From: Domibacillus sp. PGB-M46
GTDB taxonomy: Bacteria > Bacillota > Bacilli > Bacillales > Domibacillaceae
Length of the DNA stretch: 64,000 nucleotides
Assembly: GCF_022668875.1 (NCBI RefSeq)
Contig: NZ_JAKGCR010000011.1
Location: 57,377 to 121,376, forward strand
Direction: 5' to 3'
Made by a program: the position numbers and the translations under genes. The notes beneath the pieces were generated by a model. The model ran no database searches. It was given only the letters and a program-made list of their open reading frames with translations, and was not told the origin of the DNA. Below are positions 29,706 to 42,302 of the stretch, piece after piece (the stretch's first letter is position 1; the number at the start of each line of letters is the position of its first letter).

Positions 29706-31550
29706 ATGGGGATTATCCGCCAGCTTGACGAGTCATTATCCAATAAAATTGCGGCCGGTGAAGTGGTGGAGCGTCCGGCCTCAGTTGTGAAAGAACTAAC
29801 CGAAAATGCGCTTGATGCCGGAAGTACGGTTATTGAAATTGATGTGGAAGAAGCCGGTCTTGGGCTGATCCGAATTACCGACAACGGGTCCGGCATAGAG
29901 CCGGATGATGTAGAGCGGGCTTTTTACCGGCACGCTACAAGTAAAATAAAAGATGAAAATGACCTGTTCCGCATCCGCACACTCGGCTTTCGGGGCGAAG
30001 CACTGCCGAGTATCGCCTCGGTATCTGATGTAACGATGGCTACGTCTACAGGAAGCGGCGCCGGGACGGAGATTGTTTTGTCCGGCGGCGCCATCCAGTC
30101 CAAGCGGCCGGGGCCTGCCCGTAAAGGAACGGAAATTACGGTCGCGAACCTGTTTTTTAATACGCCGGCCCGGCTGAAATACATGAAGAGCGTTCACACG
30201 GAGCTCGGTAATATTACCGACGGGGTCAACCGGATGGCTTTAAGCCGCCCGGATGTATCGTTCCGTCTCCGCCATAATGGCCGTGAGCTATTAAAAACAA
30301 ACGGAAACGGCGATGCAAGACAGGTGCTTGCCGCTATTTACGGAACGTCTATTGCCAAGCAAATGATTCCGGTCGAAGCGCAGTCGCTCGATTTTCGGCT
30401 GTCCGGCTTCGTGTCGCTTCCCGAAGTGACACGTGCGTCGCGAAATTATATGTCGATGATTGTTAACGGGCGGTTTATTAAAAACTTTAAAATCTCTAAC
30501 GCTATTTTAGAAGGCTATCACACGTTTCTGCCGGTCGGACGCTATCCGATCGTGCTGTTAAATATTGAAATGGACCCATTGCTTGTTGACGTAAACGTAC
30601 ACCCGGCGAAGCTGGAAGTGCGCTTTAGTAAAGAAGCGGAGCTTTGCGCACTGATTGCCTCCTCCATTAAAGAAGCGCTGCGAAAGGAAACACTGATTCC
30701 AGATGCACTGCCTGTACTAAAAAAGCGTAAAGACTTTACAGAGCAGCCGGCCTTTCAATTTGATGCGCCGCCTCCTCCGCGCAAACCGGCCATGCCGCCG
30801 GTGTCGGAAGTGGAAAAGCTGTACAAGCCTGAATATTACGAGGAGCCTGTAAAAGAGGAGCCGCCGCACACCGCGTTTTATCCAGCTGATCACGAACCGC
30901 CTGCCGAACCGGAGCCGGTAAAAGAGGAGGCACCAGTTGTGCCTGCCGAACCGGCAGAGCCGAAAGAGCGCATGCCGATGCTTTATCCTATCGGCCAGAT
31001 GCATGGCACGTATATTTTTGCCCAAAACGAAAACGGCTTGTATATGATCGACCAGCATGCCGCTCAAGAGCGAATTAAATATGAATACTTCCGGGAAAAA
31101 GTCGGACAAACGGAACCGGAGCTTCAAGAACTGCTTATTCCGCTCACGTTTGATTTTTCAGCGGATGAGTTTATGAAAATCGAAGAAAACCGGTCCGCAC
31201 TTGAAGGTGTCGGTGTATTTTTAGAGCCATTCGGCGATCGGTCGTACGTTGTCCGTGCACATCCAGTCTGGTTTCCAAAAAATGAAGAGCGTGATGTGAT
31301 CGAAGAAATGATTGAAGAAGTACTGGCGATGAAAAAGCCAGATGTGAAAAAAATTCGCGAGGAAGCAGCGATTTTAATGAGCTGCAAAGGATCAATCAAA
31401 GCGAACCGCCATCTGCGGAATGATGAAATTGAGCAGCTGCTGGCCGATCTGCGACGCAGCGAAGACCCTTTTACGTGTCCCCATGGCCGGCCCATCACCA
31501 TTCATCTGTCCAACTATGATATTGAAAAAATGTTTAAAAGAATTATGTAA
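29706..31550 (+). CDS. mutL: DNA mismatch repair protein MutL
   Basis: A 614-residue GHKL ATPase and nicking endonuclease of mismatch repair. N-terminal motifs are [26 protein letters not shown] and the [12 protein letters not shown] lid. The proline/glutamate-rich linker (about residues 345-420) leads to the C-terminal dimerisation domain, where the metal-binding motif [12 protein letters not shown] matches the DQHA(X)2E(X)4E endonuclease motif. It follows mutS closely. Confidence 0.97.
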   Translation: MGIIRQLDESLSNKIAAGEVVERPASVVKELTENALDAGSTVIEIDVEEAGLGLIRITDNGSGIEPDDVERAFYRHATSKIKDENDLFRIRTLGFRGEALPSIASVSDVTMATSTGSGAGTEIVLSGGAIQSKRPGPARKGTEITVANLFFNTPARLKYMKSVHTELGNITDGVNRMALSRPDVSFRLRHNGRELLKTNGNGDARQVLAAIYGTSIAKQMIPVEAQSLDFRLSGFVSLPEVTRASRNYMSMIVNGRFIKNFKISNAILEGYHTFLPVGRYPIVLLNIEMDPLLVDVNVHPAKLEVRFSKEAELCALIASSIKEALRKETLIPDALPVLKKRKDFTEQPAFQFDAPPPPRKPAMPPVSEVEKLYKPEYYEEPVKEEPPHTAFYPADHEPPAEPEPVKEEAPVVPAEPAEPKERMPMLYPIGQMHGTYIFAQNENGLYMIDQHAAQERIKYEYFREKVGQTEPELQELLIPLTFDFSADEFMKIEENRSALEGVGVFLEPFGDRSYVVRAHPVWFPKNEERDVIEEMIEEVLAMKKPDVKKIREEAAILMSCKGSIKANRHLRNDEIEQLLADLRRSEDPFTCPHGRPITIHLSNYDIEKMFKRIM

Positions 31551-31562
31551 AGAGGTGGCACG

Positions 31563-32123
31563 ATGTCTTTTAATGGACAAGCAATTCTGCCGGCAATCCG
31601 GTCAATGAAAGACTTTGAGAAAATGCTCTCCATGAATTATGAATACGGTGTGTTTTTAGATCTGCACATCGGGCAGGTAAAAAGTGTGCTTGATCTTGCC
31701 CGGCAAAATGGGAAAAAGATGTTTGTTCACCTTGATTTAATAAACGGGCTTGCCGGTGATGAGCATGGTGTGGAATTTATTGCCCGATACGCCAAGCCAT
31801 ACGGCATTATTTCCACAAAAGGAAGCGCCCTTGTCAAAGCAAGGCAAAAAGGGCTCGTGGCCACGCAGCGGGCATTTATTCTAGATTCGAATGCGGTCAA
31901 CAGAAGCGTTCGGCTTGCACAAAAAGCGGAGCCGGACTTTATTGAAGTGCTGCCGGGTGTAGCACCAAAGATTATCCAGCTGATCCGCCGTGAAACCGGA
32001 AAGCCGGTTTTTGCGGGCGGGCTGATCGAAACAAAAGAGGAAGTAGAAGCCGCTCTTTCGGCAGGTGCGTCTGCTGTAACCACATCAGATGTCGCCCTGT
32101 GGAAAGAATTTGCCGGGAGCTAA
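31563..32123 (+). CDS. glpP: Glycerol uptake operon antiterminator GlpP
   Basis: A 186-residue RNA-binding antiterminator with a TIM-barrel-like fold (FNGQAILPAIRSMKDFE, VHLDLINGLAGDEHGVEF, SAGASAVTTSDVALW). With glycerol-3-phosphate bound, it acts on leader RNAs of glpFK and glpD to prevent termination. Both targets with leader hairpins lie within 4 kb downstream. The gene follows mutL by 12 nt and ends in a shared terminator. Confidence 0.95.
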   Translation: MSFNGQAILPAIRSMKDFEKMLSMNYEYGVFLDLHIGQVKSVLDLARQNGKKMFVHLDLINGLAGDEHGVEFIARYAKPYGIISTKGSALVKARQKGLVATQRAFILDSNAVNRSVRLAQKAEPDFIEVLPGVAPKIIQLIRRETGKPVFAGGLIETKEEVEAALSAGASAVTTSDVALWKEFAGS

Positions 32124-32157
32124 AAAGAAGCGCAGCCAATAAGGCTGCGCTTCTTTA
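32124..32157. terminator. Bidirectional terminator between glpP and the PPK2 gene
   Basis: Long stem AAGAAGCGCAGCC / GGCTGCGCTTCTT with A-run and T-run on the two sides, between convergent genes. Confidence 0.92.
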
Positions 32158-32919
32158 ATTGGCACCGTAAAGGGCATAGTCGGGCAGCGGCAGCCCAAGC
32201 TGCAGAAGCGATTCTTCAATATGCGAGACGGCTCTTTTGAGAACTTCTACCCGTGCAAACTTTTTATCATTTCCTTCAATCACGAACCATGGTGCGTGAG
32301 CAAAATCTGTTTTCTCAAGCATTTCTTCGGCCGCTTCCACATACTGGCCCCACTTTTTCCGGTTGCGCCAGTCTTCATCGGTAATTTTCCAGCGTTTTAA
32401 AGGGTTTTGCTGCCGTTCTTCAAAACGGCGCAGCTGCTCGTCTTTGGAAATGTGCACCCAAAACTTCATCATTATGTATCGTTCATCTGTTAATGATTTT
32501 TCGAATGCATTAATTTCATCGTACGCCCGCTTCCATTCACAGTTGACAGCATAGCCTTCAATTCGCTCAACGAGCACGCGGCCGTACCAGGAGCGGTCGA
32601 AAATCCCAATTTGCCCGTGCTGCGGCAGCTTGCGCCAGAACCGCTGCAGGTAATGGTAGCGCAGCTCATGCGGCTGGGGAGCTGAAATCGGATGAACCAA
32701 TACGCCGCGCGGATCGAGCTGTTCATTCATCCGCTTGATTGCCCCGCCTTTTCCGGCCGCATCCATGCCTTCAAATGCAATAATTAAGCCGATTTTTTCA
32801 TGAAACAGCGTTTGCTGCAGAGCAAGAAGGCGCCGCTGGTACTTCTCAAGCTCCACTTTATACAGCTTTTTATCCATTAACTGCTTGTCCTGCTTTAATT
32901 TTTCTAGTTGGATTTTCAT
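32155..32919 (-). CDS. PPK2-family polyphosphate-dependent nucleotide kinase
   Basis: A 254-residue PPK2 enzyme. The Walker A motif EGMDAAGKGGAIKR, the Walker B-like IGIFDRSWYGRVLVER and the conserved lid arginines (NPLKRWKITDEDWRNR) are all present. Family members transfer phosphate between polyphosphate and AMP, ADP or GDP; the acceptor cannot be read safely. I chose the second ATG of ATGAAGATG, which is correctly spaced from AAAGGAGG. It runs opposite to all its neighbours and splits glpP from glpFK, which is unusual. Confidence 0.9.
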   Translation of the reverse strand: MKIQLEKLKQDKQLMDKKLYKVELEKYQRRLLALQQTLFHEKIGLIIAFEGMDAAGKGGAIKRMNEQLDPRGVLVHPISAPQPHELRYHYLQRFWRKLPQHGQIGIFDRSWYGRVLVERIEGYAVNCEWKRAYDEINAFEKSLTDERYIMMKFWVHISKDEQLRRFEERQQNPLKRWKITDEDWRNRKKWGQYVEAAEEMLEKTDFAHAPWFVIEGNDKKFARVEVLKRAVSHIEESLLQLGLPLPDYALYGAN

Positions 32920-32982
32920 CTTCATTCCTCCTTTTCATTCCCATACCCATTATCACGCTTTTTCAACATTTTTTAAAAACAT

Positions 32983-33011
32983 TTGACACCGCTTTCAGTT
33001 AGCGTTATCAT
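32983..33011 (+). promoter_or_regulatory. glpFK promoter
   Basis: TTGACA, 17-bp spacer, TATCAT, followed by the GlpP leader. It stands 64 bp after the divergent PPK2 start. Confidence 0.8.
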
Positions 33012-33050
33012 AAACAGCAAGTTCATAAATTTGTGACCGAGAACATGGAG

Positions 33051-33094
33051 ACTCACATTGACACCCCTCAAGGGGACCAGTGTGAGTTTTTTTG
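33051..33094 (+). promoter_or_regulatory. GlpP-controlled leader terminator of glpFK
   Basis: Hairpin ACTCACA-TTG / CAGTGTGAGT with an inner CCCCT / GGGG stem and a seven-T run, within the 5' leader about 65 bp before glpF. This arrangement matches the GlpP-responsive leaders of B. subtilis glpFK: without GlpP and glycerol-3-phosphate, transcription would stop here. Confidence 0.85.
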
Positions 33095-33157
33095 TTTTCT
33101 GCTTTAGGCGTCCCGGGCGTAAAAGGCGAAACAACGAGAAGAAGGGATGAAAACAAA

Positions 33158-35477
<2,320 letters not shown>

Positions 35478-35526
35478 CACTAATGATAAAATAAATACAA
35501 GTTAATACATTGTCCGGAGAAACGGG

Positions 35527-35580
35527 AGAGACCTGAAAGCAAGACAGCATCGCTGTTTTGTTCTTTCAGGTCTCTTTTTG
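35527..35580 (+). promoter_or_regulatory. GlpP-controlled leader terminator of glpD
   Basis: Perfect 13-bp stem AGAGACCTGAAAG / CTTTCAGGTCTCT with a T-run, lying between glpK and glpD and 50 bp before glpD. It can serve as glpK terminator and as the regulated leader of glpD. A TAATAC at about 35503 may be the glpD -10. Confidence 0.83.
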
Positions 35581-35627
35581 TTTATCCAGGGGTAAAAAGA
35601 AACAACCAACACTAAGGGGATGACAAA

Positions 35628-37250
35628 ATGAAGTTCACCAATCATCAGCGGTCAGAAGCGATACAGACATTGCAAAACGGGCAGTATGACATTCTCGTAA
35701 TTGGCGGCGGCATCACCGGCGCCGGCATTGCTCTTGATGCTTCCATGCGCGGCATGAAAGCCGCTTTGATCGATATGCAGGATTTTGCGGCAGGTACATC
35801 AAGCCGTTCCACCAAGCTTGTGCACGGCGGCCTTCGCTACTTAAAACAATTTGAAGTGAAAATGGTGGCAGAGGTTGGCAAAGAGCGGGCGATCGTATAT
35901 GAAAACGGCCCGCATGTAACCACACCAGAATGGATGCTGCTTCCGTTTCACGCAGGCGGTACATTCGGCCCGCTATCTACATCTCTCGGCCTCCGTGTTT
36001 ATGATTTTTTAGCAGGTGTCAAGCGGTCAGAGCGCCGGAAAATGTTTTCGGCTTCAGAAACGCTGAAGCAGGAACCGCTTGTAAAGCGTGAAGGCTTAAA
36101 AGGCGGCGGTTACTATGTGGAGTACCGGACGGACGATGCACGCCTGACGCTTGAAGTGATGAAGCGGGCGGCCGAAAAAGGAGCACACTGCATGAACTAT
36201 GTGAAAGCGGAAGGCTTTACATATGAGGACGGCAAAGTAACCGGCGTTCAAGCCATTGATCAATTAACCGGCCAGGCGCTGACTATTACGGCTGCCAAAG
36301 TGATTAACGCTTCCGGCCCGTGGGTAGATGAAGTGCGTAAAAAAGACGGAAGTGAAAACGGAAAGCACCTACGCCTGACAAAAGGCGTTCATATTGTTAT
36401 CGATCAGTCCGTTTTTCCTCTTCAGCAGGCTGTTTACTTTGATACGCCGGACAAACGGATGGTGTTTGCGATTCCGCGTGACGGAAAAACGTATATCGGT
36501 ACAACCGATACATTCTACAACACCGATCCGATCCGCCCAGATATTACAGCGGAGGATCGCGCTTATCTGCTTGGTGCGATCCGGTTTATGTTCCCTTCTA
36601 TAAAGGTGGAGGAAGCCGATATTGAATCGTCCTGGTCGGGTGTTCGTCCGCTTATTTACGAGGAGGGCAAAGACCCGTCTGAAATTTCTCGTAAAGATGA
36701 AATTTGGGAAACCGAGTCCGGCCTGCTGACGATCGCCGGCGGGAAATTGACCGGCTACCGGAAAATGGCTGAAACGATTGTGGATCTGGTTGCCAAGCGG
36801 CTGAAGGAGGAGCGGGGCATTCTTTATAGCCCATCCGAAACCAAGCACCTGCCGATTTCAGGCGGTGATGTGGGCGGCTCGGTGAACTTCCCGGCGTTTG
36901 TGCAATCGAAAGCAGCAGCCGGTGCAGCCAAAGGCTTTACTCAAAAGGATGCAGAAAAAATTGCCCGTATGTACGGGTCCAATGCGGAAAAAGTGTTTGC
37001 TTATAAGGAAGACAGCGAACTGCCGGACTTGTTAAATGCGCAGCTGATGTATGCAATCGAAGAAGAAATGGCGTATACGCCGGCAGACTTTTTCATCCGC
37101 CGTACAGGAGCCCTGCTGTTTGATATCCAAACTGTCCTTACGTACAAAGAGCAGGTGATAAACAAAATGGCCCGGCTGTTCGGCTGGTCAGAGGAAGAAA
37201 GGGCCAAACATGCCACAGAGCTTCAAAAAGAGATCGATGCCTGTTCGTAA
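35628..37250 (+). CDS. glpD: Aerobic glycerol-3-phosphate dehydrogenase
   Basis: A 540-residue membrane-associated FAD enzyme that oxidises glycerol-3-phosphate to dihydroxyacetone phosphate and passes electrons to quinone. The FAD-binding motif [21 protein letters not shown] is at about residues 22-42, followed by [18 protein letters not shown]. The C-terminal capping domain carries YGSNAEKVF. It completes the glpFKD pathway. Confidence 0.96.
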   Translation: MKFTNHQRSEAIQTLQNGQYDILVIGGGITGAGIALDASMRGMKAALIDMQDFAAGTSSRSTKLVHGGLRYLKQFEVKMVAEVGKERAIVYENGPHVTTPEWMLLPFHAGGTFGPLSTSLGLRVYDFLAGVKRSERRKMFSASETLKQEPLVKREGLKGGGYYVEYRTDDARLTLEVMKRAAEKGAHCMNYVKAEGFTYEDGKVTGVQAIDQLTGQALTITAAKVINASGPWVDEVRKKDGSENGKHLRLTKGVHIVIDQSVFPLQQAVYFDTPDKRMVFAIPRDGKTYIGTTDTFYNTDPIRPDITAEDRAYLLGAIRFMFPSIKVEEADIESSWSGVRPLIYEEGKDPSEISRKDEIWETESGLLTIAGGKLTGYRKMAETIVDLVAKRLKEERGILYSPSETKHLPISGGDVGGSVNFPAFVQSKAAAGAAKGFTQKDAEKIARMYGSNAEKVFAYKEDSELPDLLNAQLMYAIEEEMAYTPADFFIRRTGALLFDIQTVLTYKEQVINKMARLFGWSEEERAKHATELQKEIDACS

Positions 37251-37303
37251 GGATCCGTATCCGCTATAATAAGGATACTTATCCATAAAAGGCTGTGAAA
37301 AAC

Positions 37304-38245
37304 GTGACAAAAAACAAAGTCGCTGTCGTGATTGGCCCGACAGCATCCGGAAAAACCGATTTAAGTATTCACCTGGCCAAACAATTTGACGGTGAGGTGA
37401 TCAGCGGGGATTCCATGCAGATCTACCGGAGGCTTTCCGTCGGAACCGCAAAAGTAACAGAAGAAGAAATGGACGGGGTTCCGCATCATTTAATTGATAT
37501 TAAAAATGTAGATGAATCTTTTTCTGCTGCCGAGTTTCAGCAGCTCGCCCGCGAAAAAATCGCGGATATCAACGCTCGGGGCCGGCTGCCCATCATATGC
37601 GGCGGCACGGGCCTTTACATTCAATCTGTTTTATACGACTACCAATTTGCCCGTGAGGAGACAGACGGCACCGTTCGGGCAGCTCTTGAAGCAGAAGCGG
37701 ACAGGGTAGGGTCACAAGCACTCCATGATGAGTTGAAGCGGGTGGACCCTGTAACAGCTGCCACATTTCATCCGAACAATGTGCGCCGGACGATCCGGGC
37801 GCTTGAAATTTACCGGACAACAGGCGAGCCGCCATCCCAGAGGCCAAGTGCTGAGGCACCGACAGAAAAGTACGAAAGTGCCATGATCGGGCTGACCATG
37901 GACCGGGATGTGCTGTATGACCGAATCAACCGCCGGGTAGATTTGATGGTCGAGCAGGGCTTATTGGAAGAAGCAGAATGGCTGTACCGCCAGCAGCTGT
38001 CCGATGTGCCGGCTGTTCAGGCGATTGGCTACAAAGAGCTGTTTCCGTTTTTGCGCGGTGAGCAGGCGCTTGAAGAAGCACTCGATGTGCTCAAGCAAAA
38101 TTCACGCCGGTACGCCAAGCGCCAGCTTACCTGGTTCCGTAATAAAATGGAGATTGACTGGTTTGATGTAACGGATGAAGCTGCACGAAAAGAAAAAAAA
38201 CAACAAATTTGCTCGCTGCTGGCAGGAAAGCTGAATCTAAGGTAG
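37304..38245 (+). CDS. miaA: tRNA dimethylallyltransferase MiaA
   Basis: A 313-residue enzyme that prenylates A37 of tRNA using dimethylallyl diphosphate, producing the substrate of MiaB. The P-loop [11 protein letters not shown], the motif [12 protein letters not shown] and [10 protein letters not shown] are clear. Two GTG starts are possible (37295 and 37304); the second has the proper distance from AAAAGG. hfq follows. Confidence 0.95.
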   Translation: MTKNKVAVVIGPTASGKTDLSIHLAKQFDGEVISGDSMQIYRRLSVGTAKVTEEEMDGVPHHLIDIKNVDESFSAAEFQQLAREKIADINARGRLPIICGGTGLYIQSVLYDYQFAREETDGTVRAALEAEADRVGSQALHDELKRVDPVTAATFHPNNVRRTIRALEIYRTTGEPPSQRPSAEAPTEKYESAMIGLTMDRDVLYDRINRRVDLMVEQGLLEEAEWLYRQQLSDVPAVQAIGYKELFPFLRGEQALEEALDVLKQNSRRYAKRQLTWFRNKMEIDWFDVTDEAARKEKKQQICSLLAGKLNLR

Positions 38246-38288
38246 AATTAATAATAATGGATTCAGAGAGAAAGAGGAGGAACCAAGC

Positions 38289-38519
38289 ATGAAACAGCCA
38301 ATTAACATTCAAGACCAATTTCTAAACCAGCTGCGCAAAGAAAATACGATGGTTACCGTGTTTTTACTGAATGGATTTCAGCTGCGCGGGCTGATTAAAG
38401 GATTTGATAACTTTACCGTCCTGGTAGAAACTGATGGGAAACAGCAGCTTGTGTTTAAACATGCCATTTCGACATTTGCTCCTCAGCGCAGCGTCAACTT
38501 GAATTTCGAAGAACAATAA
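38289..38519 (+). CDS. hfq: RNA chaperone Hfq
   Basis: A 76-residue Sm-like protein that forms a hexameric ring and binds A/U-rich RNA. Sm1 ([20 protein letters not shown]) and Sm2 ([11 protein letters not shown]) are intact. The length fits Bacillus Hfq. It follows miaA as in many bacteria and has its own AGAGGAGG ribosome binding site and a terminator. Confidence 0.96.
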   Translation: MKQPINIQDQFLNQLRKENTMVTVFLLNGFQLRGLIKGFDNFTVLVETDGKQQLVFKHAISTFAPQRSVNLNFEEQ

Positions 38520-38530
38520 GAGAAGACTCC

Positions 38531-38562
38531 AGAGATCCGCCTAGAGCGGGTCTTTTTTTTGT
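38531..38562 (+). terminator. hfq terminator
   Basis: GAtCCGC / GCGGgTC stem and eight T. Confidence 0.82.
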
Positions 38563-38600
38563 ACGCCTGCATATCTTTTTTTATAAAGGAGGGGCGCAGC

Positions 38601-39512
38601 ATGAAGCAGACAAACAAGGAAGGCCGTATTCATGTCGTCCTCAACCCAAAAGAAAAGCCGGCACCGCTTGCTGACGGCTGGCCGGAGCACCCGGAGCACG
38701 GGGTGCTTCGCAAGATTGAAGAAGAAATGGATACGTTAATTGGCCTGAGCGGCCTCAAAATACTCATACGGGAGCTGTATGCAGCAGCCTACATCAGCAA
38801 AAAGCGCATCGAAGCCGGCATCGATACGCGCGGGCAAATGCTGCATATGCTGTTTACCGGCAACCCGGGCACCGGAAAAACAACCGCTGCGCGGCTGTTT
38901 GCTTCGATGTTTAAGCGGATCGGCCTGCTGGAAAAAGGCCATTTTATTGAAGCCGAGCGGGCGGACCTGGTCGGGGAATATATCGGTCATACGGCGCAGA
39001 AAACACGCGATCTCGTTAAAAAAGCGCTTGGCGGCGTGCTGTTTATTGATGAAGCCTATTCCCTGGCGCGGGGCGGAGAAAAAGACTTTGGCAAAGAAGC
39101 GATTGATACGCTTGTGAAACAAATGGAGGATCATCAAAACAGCTTTATTTTAATACTGGCCGGTTATCCACGGGAAATGGCGCACTTTTTGTCGATGAAT
39201 CCGGGGCTTCAGTCAAGATTTCCAATTGTTCACCACTTTCCGGATTATACAACGGAGGAGCTGCTTCAAATTGCGGATGTGATCGCCAGAGAAAAAAATT
39301 ATGAAATCGACCGGGAAGGCCGGGCTGTCCTTCAGGCGATGATTGAACAGGAAAAACGGCGGGCGGGGTTTCGTTTCGCAAACGGGAGGAATGTGCGGAC
39401 GCTCATTGAAAAAGCGGCCCGGCGCCAGGCGATCCGGCTGATGAAGCAGACCGCCCATTCAAAAAAAGAGCTGAAAACATTGAAAGGGGAAGATTTTCAA
39501 TTGTCACAATAA
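38601..39512 (+). CDS. spoVK: SpoVK, CbbX-type AAA ATPase of sporulation
   Basis: A 303-residue AAA+ protein (322 in B. subtilis SpoVK). Walker A GNPGTGKTTAARLFA, Walker B VLFIDEAYSLARGG and the sensor/arginine-finger region LQSRFPIVHHF are present. SpoVK is needed for spore maturation; its substrate is unknown. I chose ATG 38601 behind AAAGGAGGGG. B. subtilis has hflX (ynbA) next; here tetR and a TRIC gene follow instead. Confidence 0.9.
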   Translation: MKQTNKEGRIHVVLNPKEKPAPLADGWPEHPEHGVLRKIEEEMDTLIGLSGLKILIRELYAAAYISKKRIEAGIDTRGQMLHMLFTGNPGTGKTTAARLFASMFKRIGLLEKGHFIEAERADLVGEYIGHTAQKTRDLVKKALGGVLFIDEAYSLARGGEKDFGKEAIDTLVKQMEDHQNSFILILAGYPREMAHFLSMNPGLQSRFPIVHHFPDYTTEELLQIADVIAREKNYEIDREGRAVLQAMIEQEKRRAGFRFANGRNVRTLIEKAARRQAIRLMKQTAHSKKELKTLKGEDFQLSQ

Positions 39513-39530
39513 AAAAACATATGTTAGAAT
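39501..39530 (+). promoter_or_regulatory. Promoter of the tetR-type gene
   Basis: TTGTCA, 17-18 bp spacer, TTAGAAT, overlapping the spoVK stop codon. The transcript leader would be very short. Confidence 0.6.
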
Positions 39531-39549
39531 GTCCAAAAGGATGATGAAG

Positions 39550-40185
39550 ATGAAAAAAAAGCCTGTGAAGGAAAGAATCATTGAAACCGCTTTAGTAATG
39601 TTTGAAAAACACGGCTACCACGGAGTGACCATCGACCAGATTGTAGATGAATGCGGAACGTCAAAAGGCGGATTTTATCACAATTTCCGGTCAAAAGATG
39701 AGCTGCTGTACCATATTCATGACGTGTTTATTTCGTATCTGCTCAACAAAGCCAAAGAATCGTACGAAAAAGAAACAGACCCTGTTTCACGAATGTGCGG
39801 AATTATTACCTCGTTTACAAAAATCTTTGATTTGTATAAGCCGCATATTACGGTATTCTACCAGGAAAGTACGTATTTAAAAGGGGATTTTGAAAAGCAG
39901 ATTAACGAAAAACGTGACCAGTACCGCCAGCTGCTTCTCCAGATTATCCGTGAAGGGCAGGATAATGGTGATTTCCGTCCGGAAGTGCCGGCTGAAATTT
40001 CCACTATGGCGATTATGGGAATGATCAACTGGATGTACAAATGGTTTAAAAAAGAAGGCGAATTGTCGATTGAAGACATTGCCCGTATTTTTAATGATAT
40101 GATGCTGCATTCCCTATTGACCGAAAGCGCCATGAAAGCCGGAAAAGGAGATCAATTCCTGCTAAAAAAAGAATCCGTCCAGTAA
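39550..40185 (+). CDS. TetR-family transcriptional regulator
   Basis: A 211-residue one-component regulator. The N-terminal HTH (ALVMFEKHGYHGVTIDQIVD, GTSKGGFYHNFRSKDELLYH) is typical and resembles FadR/YsiA-type Bacillus regulators of fatty-acid genes, though this is not certain. The C-terminal ligand domain is helical. I chose ATG 39550, 9 nt after AAAAGG; the frame opens at 39529. No obvious target gene is next to it; the neighbour TRIC gene is convergent. Confidence 0.85.
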   Translation: MKKKPVKERIIETALVMFEKHGYHGVTIDQIVDECGTSKGGFYHNFRSKDELLYHIHDVFISYLLNKAKESYEKETDPVSRMCGIITSFTKIFDLYKPHITVFYQESTYLKGDFEKQINEKRDQYRQLLLQIIREGQDNGDFRPEVPAEISTMAIMGMINWMYKWFKKEGELSIEDIARIFNDMMLHSLLTESAMKAGKGDQFLLKKESVQ

Positions 40186-40200
40186 ACGGGTTCTTTTTTT
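40168..40200 (+). terminator. tetR-type gene terminator
   Basis: GAATCCGT / ACGGGTTC stem overlapping the stop codon, then seven T. Confidence 0.85.
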
Positions 40201-40204
40201 GCGC

Positions 40205-40229
40205 AAAAAAAGCCCGTCTGGGACGGGCT
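40205..40229 (-). terminator. TRIC-family gene terminator
   Basis: AGCCCGTC / GACGGGCT stem with a 3-nt loop; on the minus strand it is followed by seven T. Confidence 0.88.
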
Positions 40230-40230
40230 C

Positions 40231-40839
40231 TTACAGTTTAACCGTACGTTTTGGCAGATGCCAGCCATATTTGTAAGAAAGAATGCGCAGCACCGTAATA
40301 AACAGAAATAAAATAATAAGCTGCGCCGGCGTCTCTGCACCGCCAAGGGCAATGATTAAGCCGGCAAGCGCCGCCCAGACGCCATATACTTCATCGCGCA
40401 GCAGTGCAGGCTTTCGCTGTGCCAGCACATCCCGTACAAGCCCGCCGCCGCTTCCAGTCAGTACAGCCGCCACAACAACAGCACTGAGCGGGTGATTCAT
40501 GCCGGCTGCATATAATGCACCCTGCACAGCAAAAGCAGCGAGGCCGATCGCATCAAAAAAATTCCCCCATACCGGCCAGTGGCGGAGCAGATTTTGTGGA
40601 AACAAAATGACCGCCGTAATGGAAAGAGCTGCGATCGTGAAAAATTCTCCCTGCTCCCACAGCGCGGAAACCGGAACACCGATTAATAAATTCCGGATAG
40701 CACCGCCCCCAAACGCGGTAATCATCCCTAAAATATATATGCCAAACAAATCATACTCTTCTTCCATTGCCACAATTGCCCCTGAAATCGCAAAAGCAAT
40801 CGTGCCAAGGATCGTAAAAACATCCCATGTAAGCTCCAT
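40231..40839 (-). CDS. TRIC-family (UPF0126) membrane protein
   Basis: A 202-residue membrane protein with six to seven hydrophobic helices in two repeats, each holding the glycine-rich family motif: GMITAFGGGAIRNLLIG and AVLTGSGGGLVRDVLAQ. These are hallmarks of trimeric TRIC cation channels (YvgT/YadS in bacteria). The physiological ion is probably K+; this is from family knowledge. I chose the ATG at 40839, behind GAAGGAAGG on the minus strand. Confidence 0.88.
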   Translation of the reverse strand: MELTWDVFTILGTIAFAISGAIVAMEEEYDLFGIYILGMITAFGGGAIRNLLIGVPVSALWEQGEFFTIAALSITAVILFPQNLLRHWPVWGNFFDAIGLAAFAVQGALYAAGMNHPLSAVVVAAVLTGSGGGLVRDVLAQRKPALLRDEVYGVWAALAGLIIALGGAETPAQLIILFLFITVLRILSYKYGWHLPKRTVKL

Positions 40840-40980
40840 TCCGAACCTTCCTTCATTCAAAATGATTAATGTTCGGCTTCTATTATAAACCATTCTATTC
40901 ATTCGCATCTACTTTTTCTTTCAAGAAATCCGGTATTTTGCTATGATGAAAAAAGCGAATAAGAAAGTAGGAACACAATA

Positions 40981-42252
40981 ATGACCAGCATGTTTGATTT
41001 ACTGAAAAACGGCACTGCCATCCGCGAAAAAGCGGCAGAGGCAGAGGCGAAAATTGCCGGCATTCACCGGCAGATTGACGAGCGGGCGGAGTTCAATCAA
41101 TTTCGTGTACTCAAAAGCTTTCAATCGAATCAAGTGAGCGATTTTCACTTTACCCCATCCACCGGCTATGGTTACGATGACGCGGGAAGGGAAACACTTG
41201 AAAAAGTATACGCAGACGTATTTGGCGGTGAAAGTGCCCTTGTGCGCCCGCAAATTATTTCCGGCACGCACGCGATCACGATTTCACTGTTCGGCATTTT
41301 GCGTCCTGGCGATGAATTGCTTTATATTACTGGAAAGCCATACGATACATTAGATGAAATTATCGGTATAAACGGACCATCCAATGGTTCACTTCGTGAA
41401 TTTGGCATTTCCTATCAGCACGTGGATCTGGATGAAAACGGCCGGCCGGATTTTGACCGTATCCGCGCCAGTATCAATGAACGGACGAAGATGATTGCGA
41501 TCCAGCGTTCAAAAGGGTACGCCGTGCGGCCGTCTTTTACGATAGAAGACATTCGCGAAATGGTTTCGTTTGTGAAAGAAATCAAGCCCGATGCTGTCGT
41601 GTTTGTAGACAACTGCTACGGGGAATTTGTTGAGCAGGAAGAGCCGCTGCATGCCGGTGCTGATTTGATGGCCGGCTCCCTCATTAAAAATCCGGGCGGC
41701 GGCATTGCTAAGACCGGCGGATACATTGTCGGCAAAAAGGAATATGTAGAAAGCTGTTCGTACCGCATGACCTCACCGGGCATCGGGGCGGAAGCAGGCG
41801 CCAGCCTTTACAGCCTTCAGGAAATGTACCAGGGACTGTTTCTCGCCCCGCATGTAGTGGCGGAAAGCTTAAAAGGCGCTGTGTTTACAGCAGCGATGCT
41901 TGAAGGCTTTGGCATGAGTACTACACCGGCATGGAACGAGCCGCGCACAGATTTAATTCAAGCGGTAGAGTTTGGTGACCGCGATAAAATGGTCGCTTTT
42001 TGCCAGGCAATACAGTTTGCCTCGCCTGTAAACTCGCATGTAACCCCTCAGCCTGCTTACATGCCAGGCTATGAGGATGACGTGATTATGGCGGCAGGCA
42101 CATTCGTACAGGGTGCCAGTATTGAACTGACCGCAGACGGGCCGCTGCGTCCACCATACGCGGCATACGTACAGGGCGGACTTACGTATGCGCATGTGAA
42201 AATCGCGGTGGCAAGCGCGATTGACTATTTAATGGAAACGGAAAAAATCTGA
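40981..42252 (+). CDS. ynbB: PLP-dependent gamma-lyase family protein YnbB
   Basis: A 423-residue fold-type I PLP enzyme of the aluminium-resistance/methionine gamma-lyase-like family. VRPQIISGTHAITISLFG contains the PLP-phosphate region, VVFVDNCYGEFVE the cofactor Asp, and AGSLIKNPGGGIAKTGGYIVG the Schiff-base Lys. The substrate is uncertain. It precedes glnR as in B. subtilis. Confidence 0.9.
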   Translation: MTSMFDLLKNGTAIREKAAEAEAKIAGIHRQIDERAEFNQFRVLKSFQSNQVSDFHFTPSTGYGYDDAGRETLEKVYADVFGGESALVRPQIISGTHAITISLFGILRPGDELLYITGKPYDTLDEIIGINGPSNGSLREFGISYQHVDLDENGRPDFDRIRASINERTKMIAIQRSKGYAVRPSFTIEDIREMVSFVKEIKPDAVVFVDNCYGEFVEQEEPLHAGADLMAGSLIKNPGGGIAKTGGYIVGKKEYVESCSYRMTSPGIGAEAGASLYSLQEMYQGLFLAPHVVAESLKGAVFTAAMLEGFGMSTTPAWNEPRTDLIQAVEFGDRDKMVAFCQAIQFASPVNSHVTPQPAYMPGYEDDVIMAAGTFVQGASIELTADGPLRPPYAAYVQGGLTYAHVKIAVASAIDYLMETEKI

Positions 42253-42280
42253 CAACCTATGAATCAAAAAATGAATGAAG

Positions 42281-42297
42281 TGTGATAAAATGTTACA
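42281..42297. promoter_or_regulatory. GlnR/TnrA box 1
   Basis: TGTGATAAAATGTTACA fits TGTNAN7TNACA exactly. It lies just upstream of the glnRA -35. Confidence 0.9.
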
Positions 42298-42302
42298 CAG
42301 AG

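Noticed and set aside
33092..33157. Longer N-terminus of GlpF
   Set aside because: The frame is open upstream but lies in the leader RNA, lacks a ribosome binding site and would add a non-family extension.
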